A stretch of DNA of 64,000 nucleotides, taken from positions 124,001 to 188,000 of the forward strand of contig NZ_JABXKK010000113.1 of assembly GCF_017115045.1 (NCBI RefSeq), given 5' to 3'. The notes beneath the pieces are model-generated. The model was not told where the DNA came from, made no database searches, and worked only from the letters and a program-made list of their open reading frames with translations. This document shows, piece by piece, positions 1 through 8,311 of this stretch; within the stretch, counting starts at the first letter, position 1, and every line of letters begins with the position of its first letter. This DNA is from Nostoc sp. NMS8 (GTDB lineage: Bacteria; Cyanobacteriota; Cyanobacteriia; Cyanobacteriales; Nostocaceae). A program made the position numbers and the translations under genes.

Positions 1-241
1 CTGCTTCTTGAAAAAGTGATGGTAAAGCCAGCCTGATGTAATCAAGCTGATCTAGGAACTTTTCTTCATCGATGAGCGTGCGTCCCGTCAGGGGAATCCT
101 GAGACTAGAGAGAACTATTTCCTCTAGGCGGTTGAGTTCTTGTTGAATATCTATGCTTCCCTCTCCACCGAGATATTCTTGAGGGGGGGGATTGCTTCCG
201 TTGAGATTGGGTTCAAGATTGGAGATTTCTGATTGTAGCAT
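1..241 (-). CDS. DivIVA-like conserved cyanobacterial protein (N-terminal part, runs off window)
   Basis: Reading leftward, an open frame starts at an ATG at 239-241 inside coaD and stays open to the window edge, giving about 80 residues. After a Pro/Gly-rich start, the segment from IDIQQELNRLEE to LALPSLFQEA matches the N-terminal part of the cyanobacterial coiled-coil protein (often called DivIVA-domain or ATP-synthase-B-like) that I recall following coaD in Nostoc-type genomes. The role of this family is not firmly known; a scaffold or membrane-associated role is a guess from the predicted coil. The gene overlaps the coaD 3' end by 91 bp in the -1 frame, which suggests co-transcription and translational coupling. 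A run of eight C residues on the coding strand (183-190) lies in the overlap, so the start could be affected by an indel or slippage there. Confidence 0.7.
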   Translation of the reverse strand, partial: MLQSEISNLEPNLNGSNPPPQEYLGGEGSIDIQQELNRLEEIVLSSLRIPLTGRTLIDEEKFLDQLDYIRLALPSLFQEA

Positions 242-702
242 TGGTATATATCCAGGGCAATGTGTGGGGGAACGAGATGATCGATAGAGCCACCAAACCT
301 TGCAATCTCTTTTACCACACTACTACTTAAAAAACTATATTCATTTGAGGTTGCAAGAAAAACTGTTTCTATTTCGGTAGAAAGAGTTTTATTGGTGTGA
401 GCCATTTGCAGTTCCACTTCAAAATCTGACACAGCCCGTAAACCCCGCAGCAAAACTTGTGCTTGTTGCATTTGAGCATAGTTGACGGTAAGACCATCAA
501 AACTGTCTACTTCTACATTCGATAAATGTTGTGTAGAATGACGTATCTGATCTAGCCGTTGCTCCACACTAAAAAGTGGCATCTTGTTGGGGTTCCGCAG
601 TACAGCGACAATCACCCGCTCAAACAGCCGGCTACCGCGCTGGATGAGGTCAAGGTGTCCCAAGGTGATGGGGTCGAAGCTACCAGGATAAATAGCGATC
701 AC
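151..702 (-). CDS. coaD: Phosphopantetheine adenylyltransferase
   Basis: CoaD transfers AMP from ATP to 4'-phosphopantetheine, the fourth step of coenzyme A synthesis, in the cytoplasm. The protein (183 aa) begins with the nucleotidyltransferase signature YPGSFDPITLGH, in which the TxGH-type motif binds ATP, and keeps the conserved LLRGLRAVSDFEVELQMAHTNK and SNEYSFLSSSVVKEIA segments. The start codon is GTG at 700-702, with no clear Shine-Dalgarno sequence. The family is usually about 160 aa; the last 25 or so residues are an extra tail, and the downstream gene begins inside this tail. The assignment is secure. Confidence 0.96.
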   Translation of the reverse strand: MIAIYPGSFDPITLGHLDLIQRGSRLFERVIVAVLRNPNKMPLFSVEQRLDQIRHSTQHLSNVEVDSFDGLTVNYAQMQQAQVLLRGLRAVSDFEVELQMAHTNKTLSTEIETVFLATSNEYSFLSSSVVKEIARFGGSIDHLVPPHIALDIYQCYNQKSPILNPISTEAIPPLKNISVEREA

Positions 703-1011
703 AATTTTAAATATATCAAAGTTGTTTAGGTGATTATATCGAAACCGTTTTGTGTAACTTACTCAAATTTACCATCTTGCGCTCTGAGTAAAGATGCTAA
801 ATTCAATTGTTTTAGTGGCACAAGTTATGCTCAACTAGGCGTTAGGAACTAGACTCCTAAATCTAGATTCCTAAATCTGGATACGGGATTTTTACCTACA
901 TCCCCACAATATTGTGGAGAATTCAAGGGTAGTTCCAGTATTCGAGATGCAATAAACTCCGTACTTAGCAAAGTGCGCGGGTAGTTAACGAACTCTTCTA
1001 GGTAATTTTTC
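703..1011. other. Divergent intergenic region between coaD and lgt
   Basis: This 309-bp spacer separates two divergently transcribed genes and must hold both promoters. A short direct repeat of CTAAATCT-like sequence occurs around 848-882. No convincing sigma-factor boxes, terminator or small gene could be picked out. A short minus-strand open frame crosses the region but overlaps the lgt start and looks like chance. Confidence 0.5.
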
Positions 1012-1887
1012 ATGGCACTGGATTTTTCCACCTTGCCTTTGGCATTTCAATTCACCTCACCAGGGCCAATTCTGGTGAGAATAGGGCCACTAAGTATCCG
1101 TTGGTATGGCTTGTTGATTGCCACAGCAGTGTTAATTGGCGTCATCCTTTCCCAGAATTTGGCAAAGCGCCGTAATGTTAATCCTGAGTTGCTAGGGGAT
1201 TTGTTTTTTTGGTTGTTGATTGGGGCAATTCCTAGCGCACGGTTATATTACGTTTTCTTTGAATGGCCAAAATATGCCCCAACTCCAGAAAAAATCTTTG
1301 CAATCTGGGAAGGAGGTATTGCCATTCATGGAGCGATTCTTGGTGGCGTTTTGGCTGCGTTAATCTTTGCCAAAATCAAGCAGGTTTCTTTTTGGCAACT
1401 GGCAGATTTAGTAGCGCCTTCGCTGATTTTAGGGCAAGCGATCGGACGTTGGGGCAATTTCTTTAATTCTGAAGCTTTTGGCGATCCCACTGATTTACCC
1501 TGGAAGCTCTATATTCCACCAGAACGTCGTCCTCTAGACTATGCTAGTTTCGATTATTTTCATCCCACCTTCCTCTACGAATCTCTGTGGGATTTAATGG
1601 TGTTTACGCTACTCATAACGTTGTTTTTCCGGTCTTTATCCGGTAAGCCACGTCTGAAGGTAGGTACACTATTTCTACTTTATTGGCCAGCCTATAGCTT
1701 AGGACGCTTATGGATTGAAGGCTTTCGCACTGATAGCTTGATGCTGGGGCCATTAAAAATGGCACAAGTAGTCAGTAGTCTAGGAATTTTATTGGGATTA
1801 GTTGGATTAGCTTGGCTTTACTTACTCAAACGCCCTTTACCCGATGTAGTTCCTACTCTTAAGGGTAATGGGGAGAGTGGGAGATGA
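1012..1887 (+). CDS. lgt: Prolipoprotein diacylglyceryl transferase
   Basis: Lgt is an integral membrane enzyme that transfers a diacylglyceryl group from phosphatidylglycerol to the lipobox cysteine of prolipoproteins, the first step of lipoprotein maturation. The 291-aa protein shows the family hallmarks: an early IRWYGLLIA segment, HGAILGG at about residue 105 (catalytic His region), the signature GRWGNFFNSEAFG at about residue 143, and several hydrophobic helices. Length and start (ATG at 1012) match the family. It is divergent from coaD. At least one protein in this window, the PotD-like protein at 40.9 kb, carries a lipobox and is a plausible substrate. Confidence 0.96.
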   Translation: MALDFSTLPLAFQFTSPGPILVRIGPLSIRWYGLLIATAVLIGVILSQNLAKRRNVNPELLGDLFFWLLIGAIPSARLYYVFFEWPKYAPTPEKIFAIWEGGIAIHGAILGGVLAALIFAKIKQVSFWQLADLVAPSLILGQAIGRWGNFFNSEAFGDPTDLPWKLYIPPERRPLDYASFDYFHPTFLYESLWDLMVFTLLITLFFRSLSGKPRLKVGTLFLLYWPAYSLGRLWIEGFRTDSLMLGPLKMAQVVSSLGILLGLVGLAWLYLLKRPLPDVVPTLKGNGESGR

Positions 1888-2083
1888 GTTTTTTTCCCCT
1901 CCGCCCCCCGCACCCTGCCCCTGTGCCTCTTTTCAATGCCCAATGACTAAAAAATAAAAAATGCCCCAGAATATTCTCTAGGGCTTAACCAGGGTGCATC
2001 TACCATTACTATCTACTAGGGAAAGAAGATGAATCCGGAAAGATACTGAAGAATTTGCCACAAAAATTTTTTGAGGGATTAAC

Positions 2084-2908
2084 GTGTGTTCTTTTATAGA
2101 TAAATATACAGAAGATTATAGTGATAAAAAAACACTATATGGTTTAGAACCATCTGTGTATATTGTGGGAGCGGGGCCTGGAGATCCTGATTTATTAACG
2201 GTGAAGGCGCAGAAACTACTGGCTGCTGCTGATGTGATTTTATTTGCTGATTCTTTAATACCCGAAGAAATTTTAGAACTTTGTCGAGAAGATGCGGAGA
2301 TCATTAGAACTGCGAATCAAACTTTAGAAGAGATTTTGCTCATTATGATCGATAGGGTGCGATCGCAGCAAAAATCTCTAGTCCGTCTCCATTCCGGCGA
2401 TCCTAGTCTCTACAGCGCCATCCACGAGCAAATGCACCTCCTAACAGAAGCAAATATCCCTTTTGAAGTCATACCAGGTATCAGCGCCTTTCAAGCCGCT
2501 GCTGCCAAACTCAAAGTAGAACTGACTGTGCCTGGTTTAGTCCAGACGATCATTTTGACACGCATCAGTGGACGTACAGAAGTCCCCGCCACTGAAGAAT
2601 TAGCGACTCTTGCAGCACATCAGGCTAGCCTCTGCCTGTATTTGAGTGCGCGTCACGTCGAAAATGCTCAAACTAAATTACTCGAACATTACCCAGCCGA
2701 AACCCCCATTGCGATTTGCTTTCGCATCGGCTGGCCTGATGAAAAAATTAAGGTTGTCCCTCTGAATCAAATGGCAGATTGCACTCATAAAGAAAAACTA
2801 ATTCGCACTACACTTTATATAATCAGCCCAGCACTCTCGACAACAACAGGGCGATCGCGTTTATATCATCCCGAACACAGTCATCTATTTCGCTCATCTC
2901 ATAACTAA
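2084..2908 (+). CDS. cobM: Precorrin-4 / cobalt-precorrin-4 C11-methyltransferase
   Basis: This SAM-dependent methyltransferase methylates C-11 of the corrin precursor in cobalamin synthesis. The tetrapyrrole methylase core is clear: VYIVGAGPGDPDLLTVKA near the N-terminus (Gly-rich SAM loop), LHSGDPSLYSAI, and VIPGISAFQAAAAKL. The start is taken as GTG at 2084 because GAGGG lies 6 nt upstream (2073-2077), an in-frame stop precedes it, and no ATG is available before the conserved core. This gives about 24 extra N-terminal residues (274 aa in total). The gene stands alone, away from other cob/cbi genes. The sequence does not decide between the aerobic (CobM) and anaerobic (CbiF) substrate. Confidence 0.92.
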   Translation: MCSFIDKYTEDYSDKKTLYGLEPSVYIVGAGPGDPDLLTVKAQKLLAAADVILFADSLIPEEILELCREDAEIIRTANQTLEEILLIMIDRVRSQQKSLVRLHSGDPSLYSAIHEQMHLLTEANIPFEVIPGISAFQAAAAKLKVELTVPGLVQTIILTRISGRTEVPATEELATLAAHQASLCLYLSARHVENAQTKLLEHYPAETPIAICFRIGWPDEKIKVVPLNQMADCTHKEKLIRTTLYIISPALSTTTGRSRLYHPEHSHLFRSSHN

Positions 2909-3032
2909 ATGTTGGGGATTGGGTATGGGGGATGAGGCATGGGGCATTGGTTATTTTCCTCATCTCCCCATTGCCTCTGCGGTTCGATAAACTTAACAAT
3001 GTCAATAAAATTCAAAATCCCAATCCGGTATT

Positions 3033-3386
3033 ATGCCTTTAATTAAAGTGCAAACTTCTGCATCTGCTCCTGAAAAAGCTGAAATTGAGTCGATGCTTTT
3101 AAACCTATCAGCCAAGTTGGCGAAACATTTGGGAAAACCAGAATCTTATGTCATGACTGCTTTTGAACCAGGAATCCCTATGACTTTTGCAGGGAATACT
3201 GACCCGGTTTGCTACATTGAAATTAAGAGCGTTGGTACGATGAAGCCAGATCAAACCACAGCAATGAGTCAGGACTTTTGCCAGCAGATTAACCAAACTC
3301 TAGGCGTGCCGAAAAATCGTATTTATATAGAGTTTGCGGATGCTAAGGGGGCAATGTGGGGCTGGAATGGCACAACCTTTGGTTAA
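3033..3386 (+). CDS. MIF / D-dopachrome tautomerase family protein
   Basis: A 117-aa protein with the whole-length fold of the macrophage migration inhibitory factor family, whose members form trimers and use the N-terminal proline, exposed after Met removal, as catalytic base in phenylpyruvate or dopachrome tautomerisation. Pro2 is present (MPLIKVQTS), as are the central YVMTAFEPG and the C-terminal KNRIYIEFAD and WGWNGTTF segments. The bacterial and cyanobacterial physiological substrate is unknown. The gene is preceded by about 120 bp of AT-rich spacer and followed at 80 bp by rlmN. Confidence 0.9.
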   Translation: MPLIKVQTSASAPEKAEIESMLLNLSAKLAKHLGKPESYVMTAFEPGIPMTFAGNTDPVCYIEIKSVGTMKPDQTTAMSQDFCQQINQTLGVPKNRIYIEFADAKGAMWGWNGTTFG

Positions 3387-3465
3387 TTAACCATCTTCGT
3401 TTGGTCAAGACTAAGTTAATCTAGCAGGTGTAGTATAGAGATTCAGCATCAACTCGTGATTTTTT

Positions 3466-4560
3466 ATGTCTGCTACGCCTCTTGTATCTCCGATTGACTC
3501 ACAAAACCCAGAAAAATCAGCATTAATCCCTCCCTTACTAGGTGCAAGCGTTGCCGAGTTAACTACTTGGGTACAGCAGCAGGGACAACCTGCTTACAGA
3601 GGCAAGCAGCTGCATGAATGGATCTATGATAAGGGAGTGCGATCGCTAGCTGATATTTCTGTCTTCCCCAAGCAATGGCGGCAAGAATTAGCAGAAATCC
3701 CGATTGGGCGCTCAATTTTACATTACCGCTCTGAGGCTCCCGATGGTACTGTGAAATATCTTTTACGATTAACAGACGGGCAGATTATTGAAACTGTAGG
3801 TATCCCCACCTTCGCAGAAAGGGGAGAAGGCCCAAAAGCCCGTTTGACAGTTTGCGTCTCTACTCAGGTGGGTTGCCCAATGGCGTGTGATTTCTGCGCT
3901 ACTGGTAAGGGAGGCTACAAACGCAACCTAGCACGACACGAAATTGTCGATCAGGTGTTGACTGTGCAAGAAGATTTTCAGCAACGCGTTAGCAATGTAG
4001 TGTTTATGGGACTGGGTGAACCATTGTTGAATACTGAAAATGTCCTAGCAGCACTGAAATCTCTTAATCAAGATGTTGGTATTGGGCAACGATCGCTGAC
4101 AGTTTCTACAGTTGGGATTCGCGATCGCATCCGTCAGTTCGCGGAAAATAATTTGCAAATCACTCTGGCTGTAAGTCTCCACGCACCCAATCAAGCACTA
4201 CGAGAAAAACTCATCCCCAGCGCCCGCGCTTATCCTTTAGAAGATTTGCTGGCTGAATGTCGGGAATATGTAGAAATTACTGGCCGCCGGGTTACTTTTG
4301 AGTACGTTCTTCTCGCTGGTGTCAACGATTTACCAGAACATGCATTAGAACTTTCAAAATGCCTGCGAGGATTCCAAAGTCATGTAAATTTAATTCCTTA
4401 CAACCCCATTCAAGAAGTAGACTACAAACGCCCTAACCGCGATCGCATTCAAGCATTTGTCAACGTCCTTAAGCAACAAAATACTGCTGTTAGCGTCCGT
4501 TATTCCCGTGGTTTAGAAGCCGATGCTGCTTGCGGACAATTAAGAGCAAGTAAAAATTAA
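3466..4560 (+). CDS. rlmN: 23S rRNA (adenine-2503-C2)-methyltransferase, also tRNA
   Basis: This radical-SAM enzyme methylates C2 of A2503 in 23S rRNA and A37 of some tRNAs. The CxxxCxxC cluster motif is CPMACDFC in the middle of the protein, preceded by the conserved QVG. GLGEPLLN and the C-terminal ADAACGQL (the second catalytic Cys region) are present. The length of 364 aa is normal. Translation from ATG at 3466 starts with a short non-conserved leader before the helical N-terminal domain. It is followed by a 13-bp-stem hairpin at 4597-4636. Confidence 0.96.
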   Translation: MSATPLVSPIDSQNPEKSALIPPLLGASVAELTTWVQQQGQPAYRGKQLHEWIYDKGVRSLADISVFPKQWRQELAEIPIGRSILHYRSEAPDGTVKYLLRLTDGQIIETVGIPTFAERGEGPKARLTVCVSTQVGCPMACDFCATGKGGYKRNLARHEIVDQVLTVQEDFQQRVSNVVFMGLGEPLLNTENVLAALKSLNQDVGIGQRSLTVSTVGIRDRIRQFAENNLQITLAVSLHAPNQALREKLIPSARAYPLEDLLAECREYVEITGRRVTFEYVLLAGVNDLPEHALELSKCLRGFQSHVNLIPYNPIQEVDYKRPNRDRIQAFVNVLKQQNTAVSVRYSRGLEADAACGQLRASKN

Positions 4561-5030
4561 ACTTGTTGCAGTCAATTCTATGAATATCAAACCGCAGATA
4601 AACAGAGATATGTCTTCAGATACATCTCTGTTTATCTATGGCGTAAAACCGCTTGAGATCCCATTATTAACTTACCCACCGCAGGTAGATTTACGGTAAT
4701 CCGGCAAACCATGTAAAAAATTTAAATGTATAATTTAATTGAGATAAATATCTAAGAAGCAAGAGTTTTATGAAAAATCAAGAGAATGCATTGGATATAA
4801 CCTTGATTTAGAAAGCTATTCCCAACGCACTAATATTTAGAACACGTCACCGACTGAAGAATGTTGGCGTAGTCAGCCGTAAGTATCGCGTAAGCCCATA
4901 ACGGTAAATAAGACATTAGCTTCAGTTAACTATTGCAAGCCCCTGTATTTATGTATAGGGAAATTCTGTTGACATTTTAAAGGTTTAACGATCGCTCAAC
5001 CCAACCTATAACAATTGAGGAAATAATTAT
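4561..5030. other. Intergenic region between rlmN and the Gln-rich gene
   Basis: 470 bp without a supported gene. It holds one strong hairpin (4597-4636) and otherwise AT-rich sequence. The last 20 bp include GAGGA at 5017-5021, a good ribosome-binding site for the gene starting at 5031. A 14-codon open frame at about 4770 is too short to credit. Confidence 0.5.
4597..4636. terminator. Hairpin after rlmN
   Basis: A perfect 13-bp inverted repeat (GATAAACAGAGAT and its complement) with a 14-nt loop lies 36 bp after the rlmN stop. There is no U-run after the stem, so it may act as a mRNA 3' stabiliser or attenuator rather than a classical terminator. Confidence 0.5.
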
Positions 5031-5522
5031 ATGTTGAATCGCTTATCGTTGGTTAAAGTATGGCTACCATTGATTGTGCTTGCCAAAGCTTTATCGATTA
5101 ATTTTCCTGCATCTGCACAAATAATTCAGACGAATCCCCAAGAAATAATTCAGACGAATCCGCAACAAATAATTCGGACGAATCCCCAGACGCAAGATTT
5201 GCCTCAAGAAAGACTCAGACAACAGCAAGAGGAGCGAAATCAGCAAACACAAGAACGAATGAACGAAACATGGCTACGGCAAAATTCTCAACAACCACAA
5301 CAACAGATAAGACAACAGCAAGAATTTACACGACAACGGCAAGATATGTTGCGTCAGCAACAATTGAGGCTACAACAGGAAGAAACAAGACTACAACAGC
5401 AAGACTTTTCACAACAGCAACAACTGAGAATACAACAGCAACAACTCAGACAAGATCAACAAATTAGACAACAGCAACAATTCAGGTTACAAGAACAGAT
5501 CCGACAGCAACAACTCAGATAA
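5031..5522 (+). CDS. Secreted Gln-rich low-complexity protein
   Basis: Not a recognised family. The 163-aa product opens with a signal-peptide-like segment (basic start, hydrophobic core, ending near ASA-Q at about residue 30). Next come three 8-9-residue repeats of the type IIQTNPQ, then about 100 residues dominated by Gln and Arg with few other side chains. The Q/R tail is positively charged and probably disordered or coiled-coil. GAGGA sits 9 nt before the ATG, supporting translation. The CAACAG-type codon repetition keeps a second frame open, but only this frame has a signal peptide and a ribosome-binding site. Export to the periplasm or cell surface is an inference. Confidence 0.65.
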   Translation: MLNRLSLVKVWLPLIVLAKALSINFPASAQIIQTNPQEIIQTNPQQIIRTNPQTQDLPQERLRQQQEERNQQTQERMNETWLRQNSQQPQQQIRQQQEFTRQRQDMLRQQQLRLQQEETRLQQQDFSQQQQLRIQQQQLRQDQQIRQQQQFRLQEQIRQQQLR

Positions 5523-5614
5523 CAGAATAATCTGTAAAGTCTTTAAAATTTCTGACAAGTAACTTTATTATTAGAAATTAGAGAATGTTTTCTCTAATTT
5601 TTAATTTTTATTAT

Positions 5615-5794
5615 CTAGCGCTGTGCATAAATTCCTGGTGCATAAGCCTCAATTACTTTGCCAGTGCGAGTGCAACTAATCATCAAGTAGTCACAAGTAG
5701 AGCATTGTGTTCGAGTTAACTGACTATCAGAAATATAATAACGTTCTGCTTGGGAACCGCAATTTGGGCAGTAAATCTTTTGTACTGTCTGCAT
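5615..5794 (-). CDS. 59-aa zinc-ribbon protein, conserved in cyanobacteria
   Basis: A complete small frame runs from ATG at 5792-5794 to TAG at 5615-5617. The product starts MQTVQKIYCPNCGS and has two CxxC pairs (CPNC and CSTC, 19 residues apart), a compact zinc-ribbon arrangement. It ends with GKVIEAYAPGIYAQR, a tail I recall from short cyanobacterial proteins sometimes mislabelled as PriA-like. The function is unknown; nucleic-acid or protein binding through the ribbon is plausible. It is convergent with the Gln-rich gene. Confidence 0.8.
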   Translation of the reverse strand: MQTVQKIYCPNCGSQAERYYISDSQLTRTQCSTCDYLMISCTRTGKVIEAYAPGIYAQR

Positions 5795-6249
5795 TTTAAA
5801 ACCCCTGGTTGTAATTTATTTTTTATTTCAGAAGACTGCCAGTTAAAGTAGCAATAATTTTGGTTTGACCCAACTTAACAAACGACTTTAATATTGGCTA
5901 ATTATTTTAAACAAAATTTCAGATTTCAAAAAACTCCGATTTTTATCTATACTATCCTATAATTTAAGTCATTTTATCCTCTTACTTTAGGTACATAAAT
6001 TATTTTTTAATTAAATGACGCTTAGATATTCACTGATCCCTATGACGAATGCTTTGAGAGAGGCTTATTTATAGTCATTTTGGACAGATACAAAAAAGAG
6101 CCGTCCTTGTATTCAAAAATTAAACTACAGAAAATACTGTATATTTAGTAACAAAATATTCATCTTAAGGATTAGTTAATATTTGCTGGCAAGATTTATG
6201 AGGTGAAATTCTGGTGTGAAAATTTAATCAAAATTACCATAGTTACGAG

Positions 6250-6269
6250 ATACCGTAAATTTACGGTAT
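6250..6269. promoter_or_regulatory. Perfect 20-bp palindrome, possible operator
   Basis: ATACCGTAAATTTACGGTAT is a perfect dyad with no loop, the shape of a binding site for a dimeric regulator rather than a transcript hairpin. It lies more than 450 bp from the nearest start codon (zinc-ribbon gene), so its target is unclear. Confidence 0.35.
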
Positions 6270-6284
6270 TTACACATCTTAAAT

Positions 6285-6319
6285 TCTCGCAGACAACCTT
6301 AACAGAATCCTCTGCGAGA
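6285..6319. repeat. 9-bp inverted repeat
   Basis: TCTCGCAGA and its complement TCTGCGAGA are separated by 17 nt, just beside the 20-bp palindrome. It could be a weak hairpin in the 3' region of the uvrC transcript. Confidence 0.4.
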
Positions 6320-6357
6320 GTGTAACTAATAGTTTGTCAAGCTAGTTTTAAGGGTGT

Positions 6358-6383
6358 GTAGTAAGGGCTAAAGTCCTTACTAC
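6358..6383 (-). terminator. Hairpin downstream of uvrC
   Basis: GTAGTAAGG, an 8-nt loop, then CCTTACTAC form a perfect 9-bp stem 51 bp past the uvrC stop. GGGCTAAAGTCC-type hairpins of this kind are dispersed in Nostoc genomes, so it may be a mobile repeat serving as a terminator. Confidence 0.45.
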
Positions 6384-6433
6384 AAACTTGTTTATTCATA
6401 CATAAATTGAAATTTTACAGACTACTAATCTCC

Positions 6434-8311
6434 TCAAGCAGGATGAAAATAGTCGTAAATTTCTTGAGCCAAACGCGGCCCAATTCCTGCTACTTCAGCA
6501 AGTTGTGTGGTTGTCGCTTGCCGAATATAGTCAACTGAGCGAAAATGCCCTAGTAGCTGCTTTTGTCGATGATGTCCTAAGCCAGGAATTTCATCTAAAC
6601 GCGATCGCTTCAATTTATCACTGCGCTGCTGACGATGGAAACTCACTGCAAACCGATGCGCTTCATCCCGCAGTCGCCGCAATAACTGTACCCCCGGTTG
6701 TTCTGCATCAGTTGGCAAGGGTTTAGATTCTCCTGGTAAAAAAATCTCTTCTCGCTGCTTTGCTAAACTCACAACTCGCAAATCTTCTAATAAATTCATC
6801 TCTTGCAAAACGGCGACAACCGATGATAACTGACCTTTACCACCATCGATCATGATTAAATCCGGCCAGTCAGCATTACCCAAACGCGCTAATTGCTGAT
6901 CTTCCGCATATTTACGGAACCGCCGTTGGATGACTTCAGCCAGACTAGCAAAATCATCTGAGTGTCCTGCTGTCACCGTCGGATTTTTGATTTTATAGTG
7001 GCGATAGTGCTGTTTTGCGGGTAATCCGTCGATAAACACAACTTGCGAAGCGACAGCATTTGACCCTTGAATATGGGAAATGTCATAACCTTCGATGCGG
7101 TGAGGTACATCGGGTAAATCGAGAATGGTAGCTAAATCTTGCATTGATTGGTGATTGCGATCGCCAAATTTCTGCATTCTCTGCAATTCATACTGAGCAT
7201 TTCGCTCTACCATCTCAATTAATTCTGCCTTAGTTTGCCGCAAAGGAGTCAAAATTGTGACTTTTTTGCCTTTGCGTTGAGTTAAGACATCCGCCAATAT
7301 CTCCGCATCTGGTAAATCATGCTGTACCAAAATTTCTAAAGGTATTTCCACCGAGTCAGCAGTTTGGTAATGTTCCTCTAAAGCTCGTTGTAAAATAGCT
7401 CCTGGTTCTGCATGAGCATCCGCCACAAAGGCTAAACGTCCCACCAATTGCCCAGCGCGAATCTGGAATAGTTGAATGCAGGCGTGTTGTTCGTTGGCTG
7501 CCAGTGCGATCGCATCCCGTGAAACAGTATCATCTGGTAAGGATACTTTTTGGTCGGCTGTCAGCGACTTTAACCCAGAAATTTGATCGCGAATCCGCGC
7601 AGCTGACTCAAAATTCAAGTTCTCGGCGGCTGCATTCATCTGTTGAGTCAAAATATCAATCAATTCCTGAGTTCGCCCTTGGAATACCATCGCTATTTTT
7701 TGCACAATTTTGCGATATTCTTCTGGTGAAGTCAGCTGTTGGCACACACCTGGACAACGCCCCAAATCATAATTTAAGCAAGGACGGTCTTTAAAAAGTG
7801 GTTGGGGTCGTTGTCGCTGTGGAAAAATGCGCTTGCAGATGCGGACAATTTCTCGTAATAAACCAGCATCAGTATAAGGGCCGTAAAATTTATCCTTTTC
7901 TTTGCCGAATTGCCGCTTACGGGTAATAAAAATTCGCGGATAATCTTCTGACCAAGTGATGCAGAGATAGGGATATTTTTTATCATCTTTGAGCAACACA
8001 TTGAAGTATGGCTGATGCTGCTTGATCAAATTGGCTTCTAGCGCTAAAGCTTCGGCTTCAGTATCAGTGACGATGAATTCAATTTCTGTCACCAACTTGA
8101 CCATCGTGGCGATACGTTCAGTCTTGTTGTAGCCATCCCGGAAATAGGAACGGACACGCGATCGCAACTTACGTGATTTACCTATATATATAATGCGATC
8201 GCTCCTGTCCCGCATGAAATAAACCCCCGGTTCCGGTGGAATTTCGGCTAGACGGTTTTCTAGTCGTTCTGGATCTTTAACCAGTGGTAATATTTGAGTA
8301 GATATTGTCAC
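6434..8311 (-). CDS. uvrC: Excinuclease ABC subunit C
   Basis: UvrC makes the dual incisions in nucleotide excision repair, after UvrAB finds the lesion. The N-terminal GIY-YIG nuclease (GVYFMRDRSDRIIYIGKS) makes the 3' cut. Then come a Cys-rich segment (CLNYDLGRCPGVC), a UvrB-binding UVR helix (LNFESAARIRDQ), the RNase H-like 5' nuclease domain (IEGYDISHIQGSNAVAS, MIDGGKGQL) and a C-terminal double helix-hairpin-helix (IPGLGHHRQKQLL, VAGIGPRLAQ). I prefer the GTG at 8309-8311 (625 aa), because conservation starts at TISTQILPLVKDPERL. An upstream ATG at 8386 would give a 650-aa form with an unlikely leader. A lone gene. Confidence 0.95.
   Translation of the reverse strand: MTISTQILPLVKDPERLENRLAEIPPEPGVYFMRDRSDRIIYIGKSRKLRSRVRSYFRDGYNKTERIATMVKLVTEIEFIVTDTEAEALALEANLIKQHQPYFNVLLKDDKKYPYLCITWSEDYPRIFITRKRQFGKEKDKFYGPYTDAGLLREIVRICKRIFPQRQRPQPLFKDRPCLNYDLGRCPGVCQQLTSPEEYRKIVQKIAMVFQGRTQELIDILTQQMNAAAENLNFESAARIRDQISGLKSLTADQKVSLPDDTVSRDAIALAANEQHACIQLFQIRAGQLVGRLAFVADAHAEPGAILQRALEEHYQTADSVEIPLEILVQHDLPDAEILADVLTQRKGKKVTILTPLRQTKAELIEMVERNAQYELQRMQKFGDRNHQSMQDLATILDLPDVPHRIEGYDISHIQGSNAVASQVVFIDGLPAKQHYRHYKIKNPTVTAGHSDDFASLAEVIQRRFRKYAEDQQLARLGNADWPDLIMIDGGKGQLSSVVAVLQEMNLLEDLRVVSLAKQREEIFLPGESKPLPTDAEQPGVQLLRRLRDEAHRFAVSFHRQQRSDKLKRSRLDEIPGLGHHRQKQLLGHFRSVDYIRQATTTQLAEVAGIGPRLAQEIYDYFHPA

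Larger units (their letters stand above)
5795..6433. other. Long AT-rich intergenic region with palindromes
   Basis: About 640 bp between the zinc-ribbon gene and the uvrC stop, both on the minus strand. No gene is supported. It contains a perfect 20-bp palindrome (6250-6269) and two hairpins (6285-6319 and 6358-6383), listed separately. The rest is AT-rich. Confidence 0.5.

Noticed and set aside
849..1031. Minus-strand open frame of 60 codons upstream of lgt
   Set aside because: It overlaps the lgt start, has no family features and contains a short repeat; likely chance.
5270..5467. Second open frame within the Gln-rich gene (Thr-rich reading)
   Set aside because: Generated by CAA/CAG-rich codons in another frame; no signal peptide or ribosome-binding site of its own.
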